A stretch of DNA of 57,992 nt, taken from contig CAYPIE010000033.1 of NCBI GenBank assembly GCA_964410665.1, positions 1-57,992 of the forward strand, given 5' to 3'. Made by a program: the position numbers and the translations under genes. A model generated the notes under the pieces. That model did not search any database. It was not told where the DNA came from and saw only the letters and a list, made by a program, of their open reading frames with translations. The stretch is from CAYPIE01 sp964410665. Lineage in GTDB: Bacteria; Planctomycetota; Planctomycetia; Gemmatales; Gemmataceae. Positions 8,901 to 18,197 of this stretch are shown here, piece after piece (position 1 is the stretch's first letter; each line of letters opens with the position of its first letter).

Positions 8901-10407
8901 AATCGACGTCACGCTGGCCAAACTGTCCATTGCCTAGCTGTTCGACCACCGTACTACTCCCACCGGCCAAGGGGAGAGCTAGGTCAAGGCTGGTGGTCAA
9001 TGTATCACCGACATCGGGAAAAGTGCTCTCCACTCGGAAGCCACCCCACTGGGTGCCCCAAGTCTGTGGGGTGGCGGCAAACTGGTGGTAGGCCCAGAAG
9101 GTACGATCATCAAGAGGATCGACACTCATGCCCGCGTAATCGCCCCAGCGGCGGACTCCTGTCGTCCCTGGGAGATAGCTGGTGTCGCTGGCTCGGACCA
9201 CCACCCCCGGCGCAGTAAAGCCCAGCGGGTCATCGGCCTCCCGGCCGGTGATCATCATGGTGGGAAACTGATTGGTCGAGCTCTGAGTATAGGTAATGCC
9301 CATGTTGCCCAAGCTATCGACGGCTAGGGCCGGCAAATAGGTGTGGATGCCTACGCCAGGGTTAATGTCCCCTTGCTGGGTTAGCTGAAAGCTATCCGTG
9401 GTGTCTATCTGATACCAACGGACGGTGGCATCTCCATCGACGCTTACCGTATGGGTGGTCCAGAGTGCATCATCCCGCCATAGAGCACTAATCATCCGTG
9501 GGCTCAAGGTATCCAGAGTCGATCCGGTGCCTGGCTGGGGTGCCCCACCAAAGAACTCCCCGTTGGGCGCTGCCAAGGTTGCCGCGACCTCAAGTGGTCC
9601 AGCGTCATTCATCTGCCAAATGCGGATCCCCGAAGGCAGCCGCTCGGCAAACAACTGCGGGTCATCCGAATCCCGGGAAATCGACTGGGCGGGAAACAAC
9701 CCAGCCCCATTGACCACCGGCCGCTCCACGATCTCGCCCAAGGTTCCGTTGAGTAGTGGCTCTTTATCAAGACGGATCACTTGCGAACCTCGAAATGGCC
9801 GGCTGCCCCCAAACCCAAAGTAGTTGCCGGTGATAAAGATGCCGTCTGCATCGGCAACGATCTTGGGATAGTCGATCCAGGCCAGACCAGTCCCGAAATC
9901 GGCCGTGGCCGGGAGCTGATACACATGCCAGTCGTTATCGGTATCCCCAGGCACCACATCCAAATCGTCCGGAGTACTCGAGGTCGAGACGCCGATTAAC
10001 AAGTACGCCTCATCGGCTCCAGGTCCACCTCGCTGACCATTGGAGCCAAACTCTACCTCTTCGGCGACCACGATGTAACGCTCGCTGTAGCGATCATAGA
10101 ATAGATAAGGGTCAAACGAACCGAAGTTGGCATCAATCTCTCCGAAAAAGCCCCGCTTTCCTTCGGAGAACACATCTAGGTCGGCAGTCTCGAGTAACGT
10201 GCCCGACTTGCTGAACAGGCTGATGCGCGAGTTGACTACCGCCAGCAGATTCGCTGGGCCTGCAGCTCCAACGGGATCCGGTGGTTGGCTATTGGTATCA
10301 GGAATCCCGGGAAATGATTCTTCCAGAAAAATGCTGGTCAGCAGATTGCGTGCTTCCAAGCATTCGAACATCAAACGCGACCTGCGGAAACGATCGACGA
10401 ATGGCAT
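5965..10407 (-). CDS. Giant secreted protein with PPC-like, cohesin and dockerin modules
   Basis: The 1480-residue protein starts after AAGGAG 6 bases before ATG. Its N-terminus (RRSRLMFECLEARNLLTS) carries the planctomycete extracellular-protein motif LEARxLL. Residues about 30-460 look like a beta-propeller-type domain (IDYPKIVADADGIFITGNYF). Three repeats of about 140 residues start near 464, 602 and 747, each with DTILRLFDA(S/N)G and GTYYLGVSG, resembling bacterial pre-peptidase C-terminal domains. A Big-type segment follows (about 880-1010), then a cohesin-like domain (1015-1150), a dockerin-like pair of loops (GDTTGDGLLTVSDV and ADIDDSGSVTVSDV, about 1152-1215) and a second cohesin-like domain (about 1230-1370). 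It is probably a cell-surface or matrix protein. Domain borders are estimates. Confidence 0.88.
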   Translation of the reverse strand: MPFVDRFRRSRLMFECLEARNLLTSIFLEESFPGIPDTNSQPPDPVGAAGPANLLAVVNSRISLFSKSGTLLETADLDVFSEGKRGFFGEIDANFGSFDPYLFYDRYSERYIVVAEEVEFGSNGQRGGPGADEAYLLIGVSTSSTPDDLDVVPGDTDNDWHVYQLPATADFGTGLAWIDYPKIVADADGIFITGNYFGFGGSRPFRGSQVIRLDKEPLLNGTLGEIVERPVVNGAGLFPAQSISRDSDDPQLFAERLPSGIRIWQMNDAGPLEVAATLAAPNGEFFGGAPQPGTGSTLDTLSPRMISALWRDDALWTTHTVSVDGDATVRWYQIDTTDSFQLTQQGDINPGVGIHTYLPALAVDSLGNMGITYTQSSTNQFPTMMITGREADDPLGFTAPGVVVRASDTSYLPGTTGVRRWGDYAGMSVDPLDDRTFWAYHQFAATPQTWGTQWGGFRVESTFPDVGDTLTTSLDLALPLAGGSSTVVEQLGNGQFGQRDVDLYQFAAEAEAVLLAETLLPISGEPVDTILRLFDATGSELVFDDNGGSDAYAAITATLPDTGTYYLGVSGSPNAGYNPTLEESGVSGAIGDYRLEVTVNPLRLDVGDSLDTSLDTAIRFAEGSFIRPREALGNGPFADRDVDLYRLEGPLGATLSVETFLPQDGVGADTVLRLFDANGEELAFSDDIDTNNGNFFSRIVYTFDRSGTYYLGVSGFGNDIYDPVVAGSGFPGGVGDYGLQILLRDIPDLGDTLMTSKDTGIGMAGGTYTVREVVGNGPFFDFDVDIVQLTALAGAIVTAETSAVEGGAPADTILRLFDASGTELARDDEGGQDNFSRLTFTLPETGIYYVGVSAFPNLTYDPTVGGSGEFGFLGDYQLDLVTESPSFQVVGISPKPSGVQVTLNRPVDASQLNLVDAVAALGPPDLSLVGSGPDGQLGTADDVGVAGTLVIDASETQLTLVQTGGLLPEGAYALTLRSAANAFQDQAGMLLDGDQDGIAGGDFTTMFTVQPVAPGTVVVGLPDFARGAGQTVQVPATETGLPIQLSDGSGITHVQLTLSFDPDRLSIDGIELGEGVPGGSSAELRVTSSGIAELTFSAPSPLPTGEINLVYFRATVPDTAPYPSKQVLILSEVVVNDGAIPVQVDASVHVTAYFGDTTGDGLLTVSDVVETLQLAAGQTAGFLSYQLADPLLLADIDDSGSVTVSDVSLQLAASAGSPVSSIPALPGLTELPTPEGPDPKLSLPRDITVFPGTSVVVPLQLEITEPSGAAFDAGTVVLTYDPQVFTLASVEIDAFLHQVGFRTLVHAEVPGQIVLSFVSLEAVSLPFGFMTDLLRFTLAVAPAAAADRLALNLMAVHEGITTGLFHRGEGLILLPAPTNASDDPIDGLIRVIVPQPPEAYTRPQPQLGWVWIPLQEPKRQEMHSIVEPEREQAEEFEASIPLRVQKPTSIFFWQQDTSKIDTNLEAIPDELDVRCLEMKV

Positions 10408-10696
10408 CCAGGACTCCTTCCAAGCCTGAGATACGTTTGCGAGTCAAACAATAAACACTGTTCGAATATGGATAAAACTGAGACGGGTTGCCCGAGCAAG
10501 GACAAACAACTTCTACTGACTCGAGAGTCATTCTTCAGCCAGGCCGCTCATTCGGCCCCATCTAGTCGGTTCACGGTCACCGAAGTGTGCCTGACCCATT
10601 CCCAACGGCAGGACGTTGCGGCCAAGCACTACCCTGGGAAAGCACAAAGGCCTCTGCGTGGCAATCTTGAACGTCAGCACGATGGATATCCCGGGC

Positions 10697-11740
10697 TCAG
10701 AGCAAAGCCCGTAATTCCTCGAGTAACCGGTCGATCTCAGTATCGGTGCCCACCGTAATTCGCAACCCATCACCGTAGTTGGGGTAGTGCATGTAGCGGA
10801 TGAGAATGCCACGCTCCTTGAGAGCGACATAGACTGGCTGCACGGGACGATCCAGTCGCCGACACCAGACGAAGTTGGTGGCACTGGGGGTTACCTGAAA
10901 ACCCAATGCTTGCAATGACGACTCCAGACGTTGCCGAGTTGCAGTAATCTTACGACGGACCTCAGCAAGATACGACTGATCGGAGATGGCGGCGGTGGCT
11001 GCGGCGAGACTGAGCACATCGCAGTTATAGGAATCCTTAACCTTGAGCAACTCGGCAATCACCCCAGGCTCAGCGACGGCATAGCCAAAACGCATCCCGG
11101 CCAAAGCATAGGACTTACTCAGCGTACGCGTGATTATGACCCGTCCCGTGGCGAGTAACTCTAGACCATTGTGCTCAGCGAAATCAACGTAGGCCTCATC
11201 CAGCACTAGAGGTCCCGCAAACTGATCCAAGAAGTGGCGGATGGAATCGCCATCGAGCATCGTTCCCGAAGGTGAGTTGGGATTGGCCAGAAAGGTCAGA
11301 TCAGCCTCAGGGATCGACCCGTTGGTCGGAATCTGCCAGTCTGCGGTGAATGGAACCAACTTGAGTTCGGCTCCCTGAATCTCGGCCAGATTGCGGTAGA
11401 GAATATAGCTGGGGGTGAGAGTCGCCATGACACCCCCTTCAGGAACAAAGGCTCGCGTTAGAATGGTCAGCACATCGTCGGAGCCATTACCGATCAGGAT
11501 CTGTTCGGGTTCGACCCCCAGAACCACTGCTGCGGCCCGGCGAAAGTCTCGGCCGCTGGGATCGGGATATTTGCGTAGCTGATCCCCTGTCAAGACCGCC
11601 TGGATCGCTTCAAAAACCCGGGGTGAGGGCGGATAAGGACTCTCGTTGGTATTGAGCTTAAGGATGGATTCAACGCGCGGTTGTTCGCCAGGAACATAAC
11701 CCTGCATCGCGCGGATCATCGGTCGAATACGAGATAGCAT
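10697..11740 (-). CDS. hisC: Histidinol-phosphate aminotransferase
   Basis: The 347-residue PLP enzyme converts imidazole acetol phosphate and glutamate to histidinol phosphate in histidine synthesis. Family marks are LNTNESPYPPSPRV near the N-terminus, IGNGSDDVLTILTRAF, LANPNSPSGT, LDEAYVDFAEHNG and the PLP-lysine motif TLSKSYALAGMRFGYA (Lys at about 208). It begins 5 bp after the hisD stop, so the two form an operon. Length and motifs are normal for the family. A role in other aromatic aminotransfer reactions is possible but the hisD link favours histidine. Confidence 0.96.
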   Translation of the reverse strand: MLSRIRPMIRAMQGYVPGEQPRVESILKLNTNESPYPPSPRVFEAIQAVLTGDQLRKYPDPSGRDFRRAAAVVLGVEPEQILIGNGSDDVLTILTRAFVPEGGVMATLTPSYILYRNLAEIQGAELKLVPFTADWQIPTNGSIPEADLTFLANPNSPSGTMLDGDSIRHFLDQFAGPLVLDEAYVDFAEHNGLELLATGRVIITRTLSKSYALAGMRFGYAVAEPGVIAELLKVKDSYNCDVLSLAAATAAISDQSYLAEVRRKITATRQRLESSLQALGFQVTPSATNFVWCRRLDRPVQPVYVALKERGILIRYMHYPNYGDGLRITVGTDTEIDRLLEELRALL

Positions 11741-11745
11741 AGGGG

Positions 11746-13239
11746 TCAGTCGCGTTTGCTACTTTGGCGCTTGGCAGTCGATGGTTTCTTGGGCTTATCG
11801 GAAGCAACCGGTTGTTTTGCGGGGGTTGCTTCGAGTGGCTCCGGCTTCTCGGGCTTACGGTTCGGGCGAGCCGCGCGGGGCAGGTCACGCAGCCGCATGT
11901 CGATACTGGCTGCATGCGCGGTCAGCCCCTCTTTTTCTGCCAGGGCAATGGCATCGTCCGCCAGGTCCCGCAGTCCGTTACGGGTATACAGCAACAGGCT
12001 CGTCCGCTTGAGAAAATCGTTTGCACAGAGCCCACTAGCAAACTTCCCAGTTCCCCCTGTGGGAAGCACATGCGACGGACCCGCGGCATAGTCGCCCAAG
12101 GCCACCGGTGTGAAGGCGCCAAGAAACATCGCTCCAGCATGGTCGATCTGATCGGCGAACCCTTCAGGATCGCGGGTTTGGATATGCAAGTGTTCCGGAG
12201 CAAGAAGGTTCACTACCTGGATTGCTTCTTCCTCATCGCGGGCTAGGATAAATGCCCCGAACTTCTCTAGACAATCGCGGGCCAAGTCCCCTCGGGTTAA
12301 CTCAGCAAGCTGCTTTTCGAGAGCAGTCTGAACCTGATCAAACATTCCCTCATCCCAACACACCAAAATCGACACTCCAGGAGAGTGCTCGGCTTGGGCA
12401 ATCAGATCCATGGCCACAAAGTGCGGCAAGGCGGTGTTGTCGGCCACCACCACGACTTCGCTAGGACCGGCGATGCAATCGATGGCCACCTTACCGTAGA
12501 CATGCTTTTTCGCTAGGGCGACGAACAGATTACCAGGCCCAACAATCATATCGACCGGAGCAATTCCCTCAACCCCATAAGCAAGTGCAGCTACAGCCTG
12601 AGCCCCACCGATACGATAAACTTCGTGGATGCCCAGGAGGTGGCAGACTGCCCGCATGTCGGGGTTGTCCGCGCCGAAAGGGGTTGGCGGCATGACCACC
12701 GCCAATTCTTTCACACCCGCGACCTGGGCTGGGCAGACAGTCATCATCAGCGAGGAGGGATAAGCCGCAGCTCCCCCAGGAACGCAAAACCCGACCCGTT
12801 GCATGGGTCGGTAACGAAGTTGCAACTCATGATGTTCCAGTACCCGCAACTCGGCACTTGAATGTAGGATGCCCGATTGAAACTGGGTGATGTTTTCCCG
12901 AATGCGGCGAATGGTGTCCAGAAATTCGGGGTTTGCCGCTCGATAGGCTGCTTCGAGATCTTCTTCAGAAACGCGGACCGTTTCGGGGGTGAGCTTCGAC
13001 TTGTCAAACTGCTCGGTGTAGTACAACAGAGCATCCATACCCTTGTCGCGGACATCGTGGCAGATCCGCTCCACGGCACGGATCGGCGACAAAGCTTCAC
13101 CAAAAACGGCTTGCGTACGCTTTCGGTCCTTGGCCGAAACGACTTCCCCTTCATTTCCGAACTGATCACGGAGCGCTCTCAGCTGAGCAGCCGCCTTCGG
13201 CGAGGCACAGTCGAACCGCCGGATCTTCAATGGGGCCAT
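11746..13239 (-). CDS. hisD: Histidinol dehydrogenase with basic C-terminal tail
   Basis: HisD oxidises L-histidinol to L-histidine with NAD and zinc. I start at MAPLKIRRFDCASP (13239) because AAGAGGT lies about 6 bases upstream; the longer frame has no family similarity. Recognisable blocks are CVPGGAAAYPSSLMMTVCPA, YRIGGAQAVAALAYG, VDMIVGPGN, AIDCIAGPSEVVVVAD and LIAQAEHSPG. At 497 residues it is longer than the usual 430 or so. The excess is mainly a C-terminal tail of about 40 residues rich in Lys, Pro, Ser and Ala (PNRKPEKPEPLEATPAKQ), outside the catalytic fold. It heads the hisD-hisC operon. Confidence 0.96.
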   Translation of the reverse strand: MAPLKIRRFDCASPKAAAQLRALRDQFGNEGEVVSAKDRKRTQAVFGEALSPIRAVERICHDVRDKGMDALLYYTEQFDKSKLTPETVRVSEEDLEAAYRAANPEFLDTIRRIRENITQFQSGILHSSAELRVLEHHELQLRYRPMQRVGFCVPGGAAAYPSSLMMTVCPAQVAGVKELAVVMPPTPFGADNPDMRAVCHLLGIHEVYRIGGAQAVAALAYGVEGIAPVDMIVGPGNLFVALAKKHVYGKVAIDCIAGPSEVVVVADNTALPHFVAMDLIAQAEHSPGVSILVCWDEGMFDQVQTALEKQLAELTRGDLARDCLEKFGAFILARDEEEAIQVVNLLAPEHLHIQTRDPEGFADQIDHAGAMFLGAFTPVALGDYAAGPSHVLPTGGTGKFASGLCANDFLKRTSLLLYTRNGLRDLADDAIALAEKEGLTAHAASIDMRLRDLPRAARPNRKPEKPEPLEATPAKQPVASDKPKKPSTAKRQSSKRD

Positions 13240-13593
13240 GATGTACCTCTTGCGGGGTTGATCGGGAACCGTATTCCCCCGCTCCCAGACGGAAGATCCT
13301 TCTTCCCGCACCGTCGTAGTAGCTTCCTAATATCGCTGAATGGACCAAAATACCCTTGAACTATACGCGGATCATTCCGCGATTGCAAGGAAGCCATTTA
13401 GCTGACCCAACCTGGGAATTGCCACGTCATTCACACATACCCGACACTCCCAGGCGGGTAGAGTCTTCCGCTGACGATTGGCTTACCCACCTCGATCAAT
13501 CTTTGAACCGTGATGGATTTTTCCTAAGCAACACCCTTGCAACCGAAAAGCCGAGAGGGTGAGGGAATGGGCCAACCTGAATCGGTCATTCGC
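13240..13593. other. Intergenic region upstream of hisD
   Basis: The 354 bp lie between hisD and the 3' end of the secreted Ig-like protein gene, both on the minus strand. It should hold the hisD-hisC promoter. No attenuator-like histidine-rich leader ORF was seen, and no other gene was recognised. Confidence 0.4.
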
Positions 13594-15048
13594 TCAAGAG
13601 CTCGGCGGATCGAAAATCGTCTCGACTTGAATTCGGTTCACCTTGGGCTTTTGCAAGTCAATGATCACCGGCTTTGGCCAGACCTTTGGGGTCATGTTGC
13701 TCGCGCGGTCGATAGCTCGTACGCGCACCCAAAATTTAAAAGGGTCAGTATTCGGTGGAGTCCAGCGGTATTCGCCTCGATTGTCCAGCTTAGTGGCAAT
13801 CGATTTCCATTGGCCGCTGGGAACATTCTGGGCGTCAGTCTGTTGCCCCGAGTTGAGCTTGGGGGCCTGCTCGGATACCTCAATATCGATGGGTTGGTTT
13901 TCGAGATTCTTGTCCGTCGCCTGCCAGCGGATAATCACCTGATTGCCATGTTCGCCGCCGGGATCGCTCGGCACCACACGGACATCCAGGATGTCAAGCT
14001 GGGGAGGAGTTTGATCTACCTCGACCCAAACCTGGGGTGGATCACCCGGTTGTGGAGGTCGCTCCGCCAGGCCAACACCGCTACGTGGGACTATGACAAA
14101 CCCGTAAAGACCTTCACTGGGAGCATCATATCGCAACACCCGTCGTTCAAGTCCCTGACCACTACCATCGGGTGGTCGGTCGGACTTGGCCGGTTGTAAA
14201 GCATTGTTGACCTGTTCCCATAGGGTCCCCGATTGATCGCCTCGGGTCACGAAGAGGTCTACTGTCGACAGGCCGGACTTGCCCGATTCAATCGTGACAT
14301 TGAGCTCGACCGCCTTTCGAGGCAAATAATGATCGACTTTCGTCGTATAAGCAGGACGAGCGGCCATATCCCGCTGCATGGGTTCACGGACCGTGGTGGG
14401 TTTCCCTGATGGGGGTGTGACCACTGTCGCGGACACCGCCTCGTTGCCTGCACGATCTTGAGCTCGCATCCGCACTTCCAATTGCTGGCCAGGCCTGAGT
14501 GACCATAGATAGTCACCTCGAGAGGCCGGCCGAAAGCCATCGGTGATGTTGAACCAGTCGCGCTTCTGCCCAAGATAGCGACACTCCAAGCGAATCGAAG
14601 TCAGCTCCAGGTTGGCATCCTGGATGGACCAATCTACCCCAGCCGTGCTGGAATTCCGCCCCTGGATGGCACGTAAGCGAATGTCCGGCCGGATCGTATC
14701 GACAATGATTCGCGTAGTCGCTGCCAAATCGTCGACATTGGCAGGTGAAGCCTTTCCATCGGTAAACTGAATTTGAGCGGCAAACAGATAATCCCCATCC
14801 GCGTCCAGTCGAACAGGGAGCTTCTGAGTGGGTAACGCGCGGCCGACCTGTCGCCAGCGCCGATCGCGACCTCGCTCGTACGCATAAACAACTACTTCGC
14901 GGACGGTCCCTTGTACCTGGTTGAGTTGAAAAGGCAATTGAAATGAGCGGTGGGCGAAATACAGAGGCGTATTGGCATCTTGAGTCTGCGCCGCCAGGCG
15001 GCCCAATAGACCGCCGGCGAGTACGATGATTCCTAACCAGCAGGCCAT
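13594..15048 (-). CDS. Secreted Ig-like repeat protein
   Basis: I start at MACWLGIIVLAGGLLGRLAA (15048), a clean signal peptide, rather than at the further upstream ATG; this gives 484 residues. The mature part is beta-rich with repeated phrases typical of Ig-like or fibronectin-like modules: RMRAQDRAGNEA, RWQATDKNLENQPI, WVRVRAIDRASNMT, and VDTIRPDIRLRAI and VDQTPPQLDILDV at module starts. It is probably periplasmic or surface-located. No catalytic motif was seen and the function is unknown. It stands between hisD and the tRNA-Arg gene on the same strand. Confidence 0.75.
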   Translation of the reverse strand: MACWLGIIVLAGGLLGRLAAQTQDANTPLYFAHRSFQLPFQLNQVQGTVREVVVYAYERGRDRRWRQVGRALPTQKLPVRLDADGDYLFAAQIQFTDGKASPANVDDLAATTRIIVDTIRPDIRLRAIQGRNSSTAGVDWSIQDANLELTSIRLECRYLGQKRDWFNITDGFRPASRGDYLWSLRPGQQLEVRMRAQDRAGNEAVSATVVTPPSGKPTTVREPMQRDMAARPAYTTKVDHYLPRKAVELNVTIESGKSGLSTVDLFVTRGDQSGTLWEQVNNALQPAKSDRPPDGSGQGLERRVLRYDAPSEGLYGFVIVPRSGVGLAERPPQPGDPPQVWVEVDQTPPQLDILDVRVVPSDPGGEHGNQVIIRWQATDKNLENQPIDIEVSEQAPKLNSGQQTDAQNVPSGQWKSIATKLDNRGEYRWTPPNTDPFKFWVRVRAIDRASNMTPKVWPKPVIIDLQKPKVNRIQVETIFDPPSS

Positions 15049-15468
15049 CCTGCCGCCCGGGCGGACGACCCCGGAGCCTGGAAACCGGACTAGCACGGTC
15101 CTGCCCCCCTGACGCGACTCGCTACAGCGACCCTCAGCATGCCAACTTCGCAGGTCCTCCGCGTTCGATGGATACGATGTGCGGCATCGCACACTAAGAT
15201 TTCGGCATTCCAGTTCGCAGGACTTCAAGGAATTCACTGATTATGGGGACTGCAAGTTCTGCTCAATAATTGGCCGCCTAACTCGAGGAATCCTGCAAAA
15301 TGCCAACCCGAGAAGTTGTTGGTCGGATCCCCAACAATTCCACGCGGCTGGTCTTCTTCACAATCGGGAAACGGAAAGCACGTCTGCCGTGCATGGAAGT
15401 GAGTCAAACGCTCGAAATCAAGCGAAAGGGAATGACGAACGCATTCCCCCCTGCCATGCCAACGCAAA
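15049..15468. other. Intergenic region
   Basis: The 420 bp lie between the secreted Ig-like protein start and the 3' end of the tRNA-Arg gene (both minus strand). Nothing beyond presumed promoter sequence for the protein gene was recognised; the short ORFs here lack ribosome sites and family resemblance. Confidence 0.4.
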
Positions 15469-15541
15469 TACCCCCGGCAGGATTCGAACCTGCGACCACC
15501 GGTTTAGGAAACCGATGCTCTATCCCCTGAGCTACGAGGGC
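15469..15541 (-). tRNA. tRNA-Arg (anticodon CCT)
   Basis: The minus strand folds as a complete 73-base tRNA. The acceptor stem GCCCTCG/CGGGGGT closes with one G-T pair and discriminator A. The D arm is GCTC/GAGC, the anticodon stem TCGGT/ACCGG with loop TTCCTAA (anticodon CCT), and the T arm GCAGG-TTCGAAT-CCTGC. No CCA is encoded; the downstream bases are TTTGC. It reads AGG codons. Confidence 0.97.
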
Positions 15542-15929
15542 ATTCGGACTCGCCACCTGGAGGGATGCGAACCGAGCTCTGCTGGTTCATGGTCATTATA
15601 AATATCTTACCCTATCGACTCCACGTCTGGGCGGGAAGTTCAATGGGATTTTCCCACGTTCTACCATCCGCGAAAACGCTCTTTACCGTCTCCTTGCCCG
15701 CCCACAAGGTCCAGACGGAATTGGCAAAAGTTTAACACGACAGATTGGCTTCGAATGAATAGAATGACCTTATGGCACGAATATGGCCCGTGCTCGTGCC
15801 GGAGGTGGTCGTGTGGGATGCCGGCCGCATGCTACGAGGAAGGATGCGTCCCAAAGGAGCGGCGTGAGGTCAACAGTCGAGGGTGTCCAACACGACACCC
15901 CACTCACTGTTTCAATGAGGAGAACGGGG
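15542..15929. other. Intergenic region
   Basis: The 388 bp lie between the 5' end of the tRNA gene and the small hypothetical gene, which are divergent, so it should hold both promoters. TTGGCA at 15720 could be a -35 element for the plus-strand gene, but no good -10 was fixed. The ORFs upstream of 15930 are judged non-coding. Confidence 0.4.
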
Positions 15930-16268
15930 ATGCGCAACAGTTTGGTACCCGTCTGGACGTCCGGAAAATTGCAAGGCTTCGCTCTGGGCGAGGATCGCCT
16001 GCAGGCGACCCGTCTAGCTGCCCTGTTCAGCAAGGCAGAAGAGTTGGCCCGGCTGTTACGAGAGGCGCGGTATCACTTGGAACTTGAGGGAGGTCCCTAT
16101 CCTTTCAAGCGGCTTCTGGCCGACATCGACCAGGCGCTGGCACGTGAACCGATCGAACAGCCCACTGACTGTGTCGAAGTCGATATGACCGACCATCATA
16201 AGTACTCGCTGCAAGACGACGTTGCCGTCCAAACACAGATCGATACCCTGCTCGCCAATGCCCATTGA
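15930..16268 (+). CDS. Small hypothetical protein
   Basis: The ATG at 15930 is chosen because AGGAG lies about 8 bases upstream; frames opening earlier are Arg/Gly-rich and unlikely. The 112-residue product (MRNSLVPVWTSGKLQGF...) has an amphipathic helical middle (ARLAALFSKAEELARLLREARYHLE) and an acidic second half. No signal peptide, membrane segment or known domain was recognised. It is convergent with the APC permease. I do not know its function. Confidence 0.55.
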   Translation: MRNSLVPVWTSGKLQGFALGEDRLQATRLAALFSKAEELARLLREARYHLELEGGPYPFKRLLADIDQALAREPIEQPTDCVEVDMTDHHKYSLQDDVAVQTQIDTLLANAH

Positions 16269-16440
16269 CATCTCGACCAAGGGGGGAATTCCCTGTTCCT
16301 CCCTGTCCATTCCTACATCTCTATCCCGACCAACTCGTTTCCCTTTGCTCTGCCAACACTCTCGCCTTCACCGACCATGCCAGCTGCAACCAACGAATTC
16401 CTTGGGCACCTCGCTGAACAAAACCAAACATCGACGACCA

Positions 16441-17790
16441 TCACGGACGTACCCGTTTTCCCAAATACCTGGCCCCCCAGTGCCACATCAATCCGAGTCC
16501 CAGTAGCAGCAGACCCATCCCCCAGATCACATCCTCCACCCAAAAGGCCAAGAACACGCAGGCAATGAGGCCGACCACCGCCAACCAGCGAGGATAGAGC
16601 CGGTCCTCTGGAGTCAAACGCAGAGCCGCGAGGTTGGTGATCGCATAGTAGATCAGCACCGTAAATGCACTGAATGACCAGGTCCGCTCGAGATCGCCAA
16701 CCAGCACCAGGATGCCAACCACCCCACCGACCAAGAGGACGGAGGCGACCGGTGTCGTACCCGAACGGTCAACCCGAGCCAACCCTCCGGGCAGGTCCCC
16801 CTGGCGGGCCATGGCCAACATCACCCGAGACACGCCCAACAGCAGGTTCAGCAGCACGCCGAGCATTGCCGTGACCGCCCCCAGCGACACCAATATGTCG
16901 AGTCCGGGTACAGAGAGCGTCCGCGCCACCAGCTCCAAAGGGGCTGCCTGCTGGTCTACGCCCGCAGCCAGACTTGGTGCGCTGACCGCCACCAAACCCA
17001 CCAACCCAACCAGGACGTAGAGGACGAACGATACCAGCAGCGTGCCAACGATCGCCCGAGGGATGTTCTGCTGCGGCGCACGCACCTCTTCGCCCAAGGT
17101 AGCCACCCGACCATACCCGGTATAGGCAACGAACATTAAGGCACATGCCTTCAGGAACCCAGCGGCCGGGGAGGTGTCGGCCGCCACCGGAGCAAAGAAG
17201 GGAGTCAGGTTCCTGGGGCCGTCGGTGACAATAGTCGGCAGTCCGGCAACGATCAACGCGACCAAGGCAAGTAGGGTAACCGCGACAATGGCCGTGTTGA
17301 CCCGACTACTGCGGCGAATTCCCGCCAGAACCAGGAAGGTCAACCCCACCACCGCGGCCAGCCCCAGCAAGTTTCGCCTACCCACCGCCTCCAGCTGGAA
17401 TAGGTGCAACCCGTAGCTGGCGAAGCCCAGAGCGGCGGTAGCCGCCGAGGCCGTCTTGGCACAAACAAACATCCACCCCGCCGAAAAGCCCAGTGCCGGG
17501 TGCAGCCAGCGGTAACCATAGGCATACGTGCCCCCGCTGACCGGATGGGCTGCGGCCAGCTGGGCACTGCTCAAGCCATTACAGGTTGCCACCCCCGCCG
17601 CCACCATAATCGCCAAAAGCACCGCAGGCCCAGCCGCCTCCGCGGCAATGCCTACGCTCACAAAGATCCCGGTGCCGAGGATCGATCCCAATCCCAGCAT
17701 CGTGGCGCCGAAGACGCCGACCTCCCGGCGTAACACCCCGCGGTTCGGATCGCCAAACCGCGCTTCTACCGCACCGCTCGCTGCGGGCAC
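16441..17790 (-). CDS. APC-superfamily amino acid permease
   Basis: The 449-residue polytopic membrane protein shows the APC signature in its first helices (MLGLGSILGTGIFVSVGIAA, SSAQLAAAHPVSGGTYAYGY) and about 12 hydrophobic segments. The unwound first helix G-S-I-L-G-T-G-I-F is the substrate-binding motif of the family. The start is a GTG, with GGGAGT 6 bases upstream. It probably takes up an amino acid or amine by cation symport or exchange; the substrate cannot be told. The gene stands alone, with the unusual repeat region 17791-18400 upstream. Confidence 0.9.
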   Translation of the reverse strand: MPAASGAVEARFGDPNRGVLRREVGVFGATMLGLGSILGTGIFVSVGIAAEAAGPAVLLAIMVAAGVATCNGLSSAQLAAAHPVSGGTYAYGYRWLHPALGFSAGWMFVCAKTASAATAALGFASYGLHLFQLEAVGRRNLLGLAAVVGLTFLVLAGIRRSSRVNTAIVAVTLLALVALIVAGLPTIVTDGPRNLTPFFAPVAADTSPAAGFLKACALMFVAYTGYGRVATLGEEVRAPQQNIPRAIVGTLLVSFVLYVLVGLVGLVAVSAPSLAAGVDQQAAPLELVARTLSVPGLDILVSLGAVTAMLGVLLNLLLGVSRVMLAMARQGDLPGGLARVDRSGTTPVASVLLVGGVVGILVLVGDLERTWSFSAFTVLIYYAITNLAALRLTPEDRLYPRWLAVVGLIACVFLAFWVEDVIWGMGLLLLGLGLMWHWGARYLGKRVRP

Positions 17791-18152
17791 TGTTGGACTC
17801 CCAGGTTAGGCCTCCGCCAAGGCTCGTTCTGGCCACTTTAGCAACCTAGCCACGGTCACCCCCAGGTGGCGAACAATGGCCCGGGTGTACCCGCCTCCCG
17901 GCAAGATCAGCAGTGGGATCCCCGCTGGCGGAACGGCTCACAGACGAAAAGATCTCGCCCAAGAACATCCCCGGTCGACCAGATGAGCCCGCCCAGCGAG
18001 TCTCGAACACAGGATAGGGCTCAGCCCCGAAGCGAATCATTGTGCGTAAGTATCTGGCTACACAGTGTTTACAGCTCACCACAATCGATTGCCTCGCTCC
18101 AGAACGGCCATTCCTGCGTGCCTTCCCACAGTGAAAACGCCCAGAAAAGTCT

Positions 18153-18197
18153 GGAAACTGTCCCGGAACTGTCCCAGAACTGTCCGGAAACTGTCCC
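18153..18197 (-). repeat. Array of four GGGACAGTTTCC-type units
   Basis: On the plus strand the units are GGAAACTGTCCC, GGAACTGTCCC, AGAACTGTCC and GGAAACTGTCCC, head to tail with a 10-12 bp period. On the minus strand they read GGGACAGTTTCC, the same motif as GGGACATTTCC at 377-398. The period is near one helical turn, which would suit a cooperative DNA-binding protein. Confidence 0.65.
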
